Origin: Stereum hirsutum FP-91666 SS1
Lineage: Eukaryota; Basidiomycota; Agaricomycetes; Russulales; Stereaceae
Direction: 5' to 3'
DNA length: 64,000 nt
NCBI RefSeq assembly: GCF_000264905.1
Contig: NW_006763131.1
Span: forward strand, 3,304,708-3,368,707
Shown here in pieces: positions 59,592 to 64,000 of this stretch. The translations under genes were made by a program, and so were the position numbers. How positions within the stretch are numbered: position 1 is the first letter of the stretch; each line of letters starts with the position of its first letter. Below the pieces are notes generated by a model. The model worked only from the letters and a program-made list of their open reading frames with translations. It was not told the DNA's origin and did no database searches.

Positions 59592-61122
59592 TTATGACTG
59601 ATTCATGATAACCACCTTGAGATCCTGACCCCTGCGTACGGCCTCCAGCGCCTCCTCGCTCTTCGTCAACGGGAATACGGCTGTGATCATAGGCTTGACA
59701 TCAATCTTCTTGCTCGCCATGAGGTCGATGGCGATCTTGAAACACCCGGGTGTATACCGTACGCTCCCGATGACATTGAGCTCCTTCTGAACGATGGCGA
59801 ATGTCGGGAAGAGGCTGACGGTCTTACCGAGTCCTGCTTGGATGACTGTGTGGACCGGGAAAAGTGGATACAACGGTGAGAGGGGGCCGACACCGAAGTC
59901 AAGCAGATACGAGAAATGAAACAGTGACTCACAAGTACCACCCGAATGCAAGAACTCCATTGCGGCGTGCATGCAGGCCTCAGCCCCTGATGCCTCTACG
60001 GCGACATCCACACCCCAAGAGTCCACACCTGCCTCCTTCAACGCATTGGCTTTGAATCCAACCGACCAAGCGGAGTAGCTCTCCCCTTCTGCCGCAGGGG
60101 GAGAAAGGGCGGCGTAATCTGCACAGAAAGAGCGAGCGAAGTCGACTCGAGACTGAGAGATGTCAAACGCGAGGATCTTGGTGACCCCGTATGCGCGAGC
60201 AACGGCCATCACGAGACATCCTAGAGGACCACAACCACTGTGTAAAGATCGTCAATGCGCAGCCTAGACGGGTGAGGGATTACAACGTACAAAATAGCGA
60301 CCGTTTGGCCAGGGCTGAATTGTGCACGTTTGGCCAACTAGTACAGATCGAGGTTTGCTATCAGTATAGGTCCAGGTCAGCGGAGCATCAACGTGGACTG
60401 ACCTGAACGGCGACCGCAAGAGGCTGGATGCATCCTGCTTCTTCCCAAGATATGCTTTCCGGTACCTTGACCGTGTAATCTGACTCGCACGCATAATACT
60501 GCGATAACGCTGTCGAAGAACGTATCGGGTTATTGTTCGTTCATTTTTGGACAAAAGTGCAAACAGTAGAAGGATACTTACTTCCTTGCGTGGGAGACAA
60601 AGAGGCCTGCTTGAAGGAGCGGCAGATATTTGTCTTACCGACCTTGCAATTTGCGCATCTGATATGGAGGCCAACGATGCCGCGGGCAGCAGGAAGGAGA
60701 ACGGCATTGTGTGAGCCGGAAAGGAATTCCATGCAAGAATCAATCGATGGAAAAGCCCGCTTACCTTCTGCAGAACATGGTCGGCTCAATTGCGACACGA
60801 TCGCCGACGCTGACGTCGGTGACTGCGTCGCCCACCTGGACAACAACGCCGGCAGACTCGTGCCCCAAAACTAAAGGCCCTGCAATCGGGCCTGCTGCAC
60901 CTCCATGGTTGTAGTTGTGCAGCTATGTTGACCAACATGGATACATGAGCACGTCAAAGCGGCCATATAAAATCACAAGGTACGCACATCGCTGCCACAA
61001 ATACCGGTCGACTCGACTTTCACCAAGACGTCCTGAGCGCCAACAGTGGGCATGGGGATGTCGCGAATTTCGACGGTCTTCTCCTTGAGTAGTACGCATG
61101 CGCGGTTGCTGGTGCTCGCCAT
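59592..61122 (-). CDS. Zinc-dependent sorbitol/xylitol-type dehydrogenase (MDR family)
   Basis: NAD-dependent polyol dehydrogenase of the medium-chain family. Seven exons (61122-60988, 60922-60765, 60658-60582, 60509-60403, 60337-60291, 60237-59933, 59845-59592) give 360 aa. The catalytic zinc site is in TGICGSDLH and LGHESAG. The structural zinc cluster, CRRCANCKVGKTNIC, is reassembled across intron 2. Next are EEAGCIQPLAVAVQ, the nucleotide-binding loop IFGCGPLGCLV followed by an acidic ILAFD that selects NAD, and VAVEASGAE. The C-terminus has SVRYTPGCFKIAIDLM. Closest to fungal sorbitol and xylitol dehydrogenases. Exact polyol not determined. Divergent from the exonuclease gene. Confidence 0.9.
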
Positions 61123-62294
61123 AGCTGTCAGAGTAGCTGTGGGTAAAATGAAGAGCGGGATGGATTGCGATCTGCAGATGATGGCCCCTGAGACGTTTGG
61201 GGATTACCAAGAGTAAAGGAGCGTGCGGGTAGAGGTCAAAGAGGTGCAGAAGACTGCCTAAGTATATATACGCGCCATGGTCATTATCATTTTCACGTAC
61301 GCGTCAAGCTAAGAACTCAGCGTACAACTGTAATGGATGCGTACCCCGGAACGGAGCACATCGCGTCGGAACACTCTCGCGACGGATCGGATCCATCCGT
61401 CACTATTATTCCGAATATTTCGTGCGCTCGTCGCGTGCGTACATACGCGTTCTTCGCGTTCTCTACTGCGACGGAAGCGTCAAGACGCTTCGTTGAACAG
61501 GATCACATTACTCTTCCATGACTCCCAGAACAGACCACGTTCTCGTCATTGACCCTCTGACCTAAATGTCTCGAAGGTTTCCCTACTTTGTTTTAGGCTG
61601 TAGCCCCGACCGGGGGTCACATTCGCAGCGACGGATTAGGTTAGTTGGGTTTGATGAGTTCGGCTCCAACAGTCGCCTTCCTCACTGAGCTCATTGATAC
61701 CTCAACTTCCCTCAACTCCCCACCCTGTCGAGCATAAGCAGACGTTTCTTCTCAAGCGCACCGTTGTCAACTGGAGGAAGACGCCGTCTTACGAGCCTTC
61801 ACCTCAGTGAAGAGCGTTTTAGAATGAGCGAAGAAGTTGATGCAAGAAGAAAGACGAGCGCTGTACTGAGCGCAAAATACTCAACATGGTCGTCGCGGTG
61901 AAGTACTGAATAAGAACAAACACCGGATTGGGCCGATACCGTGGGAAACGCCGCGGCTAGCGTTGACCACGTGATAGATAAGTTATTCGAGTCGCGTCGC
62001 GAACGGTGACACGGACTGTCGTTCGACTTCATCTCCTTTTCAGTTTCTACAGCCAGCTCAGTTCTCATCGTAGATAGTTATGAGTGTCGCGATGCTTAAA
62101 CCTCTTGGACGACGCGCTGCATGGTTTGTCTACCTGAACTTCTCGAGTTCTTTCTGGCTAATTTTTTCATTGTTCAAAGTGTCCATAAAAGCGCGCGATA
62201 CGCGACACCCTCTATCCGAACTCTCACTGGTAGCACATCTTCTCGCTCGGGGCCGATCACAGCAAGTCATCCAAGCGGCTCGCATACAGTGGAT
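61123..62294. other. Divergent region, dehydrogenase / exonuclease
   Basis: About 1.2 kb. TATATATA near 61263-61270 may be the dehydrogenase TATA box (about 140 nt from its ATG). An 84-codon plus frame (62080-62334) overlaps the exonuclease exon 1 in another frame and is discounted. Confidence 0.5.
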
Positions 62295-63275
62295 ATGTCC
62301 GATAGCTCTCCAGGGCGACTTGATCGCGTCTTAGAGCTTCTGTCGATGTGCTCAGCTGACGAGCGCGAACTTGTCAGGAGACAGTTGGCACAACCTCAGG
62401 TTATTTCACCGGTTATTCCATAAACTTGGATTGTATTGACACAACTTATATCTTAGACAGGATCCCTTCGGTCGTTGTGTGTAGCTGGCGCACGCGATCT
62501 CGCCACATCGTTTCCGCCACAGTTGACACTCAAGCGCCCTCTGGTTTGCTTCGATCTGGAAACCACGGGCCTGGCTAATTCTCACATAGTCTCCATGGCA
62601 TTCCTCAAGATATATCCCACCTCATATTCTCCAGACACCTCACTTCCTCGTATTGAGACGTTCGCTCCGGGCAATTTCCGACAAGGCGACGGCAGCACTT
62701 ATGTCCGTCCACCTACCTCGATCAGCATCCAAGCTACAAAGGTCCACGGTATCACGAATCGGGACGTCTCACGACTCCCTCCCTTCTCTGCTCACGCCCA
62801 TGCTCTGTATGACTTTCTGAAAGGCTGTGACCTCACGGGTTATAATGTCGCGAAATTCGATATCCCGATCCTCACGGCTGAGTTTCAGGCTTGTGGTATC
62901 GTGTGGCCCCCGACAGAAGGTGAAGAGGTCCCCTGCGTTGTCGATACACTCAAGCTCTTCCATGGCTTGTCGCGCAATCTCGAACTTGCACATATTTTCT
63001 TTGCGGACCAAGAGATGGTAGGCGCACATAATGCAGAGATGGACGCTGTGGCAGCGATGAAGGTGTTGTTCGGGATGGTGAGAGAAGACAGACTGGGAAT
63101 GCGGCAGAAGGTTGGAGATATGTTGACGAGGTCGGAACAGGGCACGCCCCGAGTGGTTGGCAGTGGAAAAGAGATGTCTGCATTCGCAACAAGAAAGCGT
63201 CCGAGTAGATCTACGGGAACGACCACGGTAGATCGGGCTGTACTTCCAAATCGTGCGCAAGCGCGTTCACTGTAA
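62295..63275 (+). CDS. DnaQ-like DEDDh 3'-5' exonuclease
   Basis: Exonuclease of the DEDDh/RNase T superfamily. Two exons (62295-62399 and 62457-63275) give 307 aa; the 57-nt intron has a TATCTTAG acceptor. Exo I: CFDLETTGL. Exo II: GYNVAKFDIPIL. Exo III: HNAEMDAVAAM, so all four acidic residues and the His are present. The spacing TKVHGITNRDV between Exo I and II is that of bacterial DNA polymerase III epsilon-type proteins. The N-terminus (MSDSSPGRLDRVLELLSMC) is a short amphipathic helix and the C-terminal ~70 residues are Arg/Ser/Thr rich. Unlike Rex4/ISG20-type eukaryotic exonucleases, the fold is closest in pattern to bacterial DnaQ. Cellular role unknown. Confidence 0.85.
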
Positions 63276-64000
63276 TGGTAGCACGTGTTTATGAGTGTTG
63301 TCAATGGCGTTACCAAATTGGATGAACTTCGATGTCCTTGCGCGCTTTGCTCTGCGCTCTTGTGGATCAGGGCAGCGAACTCTGCGGATCGTGCTGAGAA
63401 CATGTGCTATCCTGGATACGGAAATGAAGGAACTCAATCGAGATATGTGCTAGTGACGATGCACCTGGTTCTCGGACACGGAGACTGTGGTGGCCACCAC
63501 CACTGAAGGACGTGCTACGAGAGTATACGATCGCTTCTTGCGTTGTGACTACCCAACATCAATACACACGAATGCAGTCATCGAAGGTCCACCCCAGTGC
63601 CAAACCAAGATGAGGTATACTTTGAGTAGATACAGCAGGTTGACTCGAATAAAGGCAATTGAATACTCACGAAATTTGGATGAGTGACTATCGAAGTCTG
63701 TGGAAAAGCTGAAGCCCGAGGAGTCGTCAGCCGACATCTTTCAGTAATACTTTGGCCACCGCTAGCTGCTGCAGTATAGTTCAAAAATATTGGTGACCGA
63801 TCAAGCAGAGCCGACCCGCGGAACCTCGGTAAGAATCTATATACAACCCGTTGTACTTACAGCCAGAGGCCGAGCACCATGATGAATGCGTGGATTGACC
63901 CGTGCACAGCGGAGGTGTAAACTCTCCGGTGCACTTATCGACACGTTGTTACAAGGGCCACAGGAAATGACCACTCCGAGATGCATCGACAGATGTTGAT
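63276..64000. other. Right-end flank
   Basis: About 725 bp to the window edge. Apart from the weak minus-strand gene candidate below, no feature is seen. An adjoining gene may continue beyond the edge. Confidence 0.4.
63559..63737 (-). CDS. Possible small protein, low support
   Basis: ATG 63737 begins MSADDSSGFSFSTDFDSHS; a GTGAGT donor at about 63671 and a CTCAAAG acceptor would join it to a short exon ending at 63559 (about 41 aa). A different frame through the same bases also splices without a stop. Composition is Ser/Asp rich. Could equally be part of a larger gene off the right edge. Confidence 0.25.

Noticed and set aside
1..64000. CRISPR array, prophage or bacterial operon
   Set aside because: Spliceosomal introns throughout and a eukaryotic initiator tRNA; no regularly spaced repeats seen.

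Overview
The window looks like a stretch of nuclear chromosome from a filamentous basidiomycete, probably an Agaricomycete. The evidence is gene style: dense genes broken by many 45-75 nt GT-AG introns, very small exons, a basidiomycete-type F-box protein, fungal-specific genes (COX19, MTC1, UGO1, DCR2, NPL4), a GH79 glycosidase, and an initiator tRNA with eukaryotic hallmarks. I rebuilt gene models by hand from splice signals and reading-frame continuity. Every exon sum quoted is a multiple of three.

Layout, left to right. 0-9 kb: a secreted serine alpha/beta-hydrolase running off the left edge, a Nudix hydrolase with a C-terminal membrane anchor, and a tandem pair of unrecognised four-helix membrane proteins. 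9-18 kb: NPL4 (partner of Cdc48), a Gln-rich bZIP of the Cys-3/MetR type, COX19, and an unrecognised multi-exon gene. 18-20.5 kb is gene-poor and holds a ~190 bp hairpin element. 20.5-28 kb: a secreted GH79 glycosidase, a DinB-fold protein and mitochondrial succinyl-CoA ligase beta (LSC2). 28-36.4 kb: a ~2,000-residue disordered protein with a PRRC2/BAT2-like N-terminus and a small Ser-rich protein. 37-41.6 kb: the splicing factor SPF27/BCAS2, divergent from complex I NDUFS3 across 166 bp, then MTC1. 42.9-45.2 kb: a second copy of the alpha/beta-hydrolase, inverted relative to the first. 46.4-64 kb: UGO1, initiator tRNA-Met, an aromatic-type aminotransferase with an apparent frameshift, the phosphatase DCR2, an F-box protein, a histidine phosphatase, a sorbitol/xylitol-type dehydrogenase and a DnaQ-like exonuclease.

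The genes do not form one pathway. Several are mitochondrial (COX19, LSC2, NDUFS3, UGO1). Three are secreted or have signal-like N-termini (two hydrolases, GH79). Most of the rest are single-copy housekeeping genes, and many neighbours are divergent pairs.

The most unusual features are: an 8-nt microexon encoding the oxyanion-hole motif in both hydrolase copies; an 11-nt microexon in the histidine phosphatase; an NPL4 whose first coding exon is only the ATG; two likely GC-AG introns; the tandem four-helix family; and the unrecognised gene at 15.9-17.9 kb, where two overlapping frames can each serve as an upstream exon. I found no CRISPR array, prophage or intact transposon.
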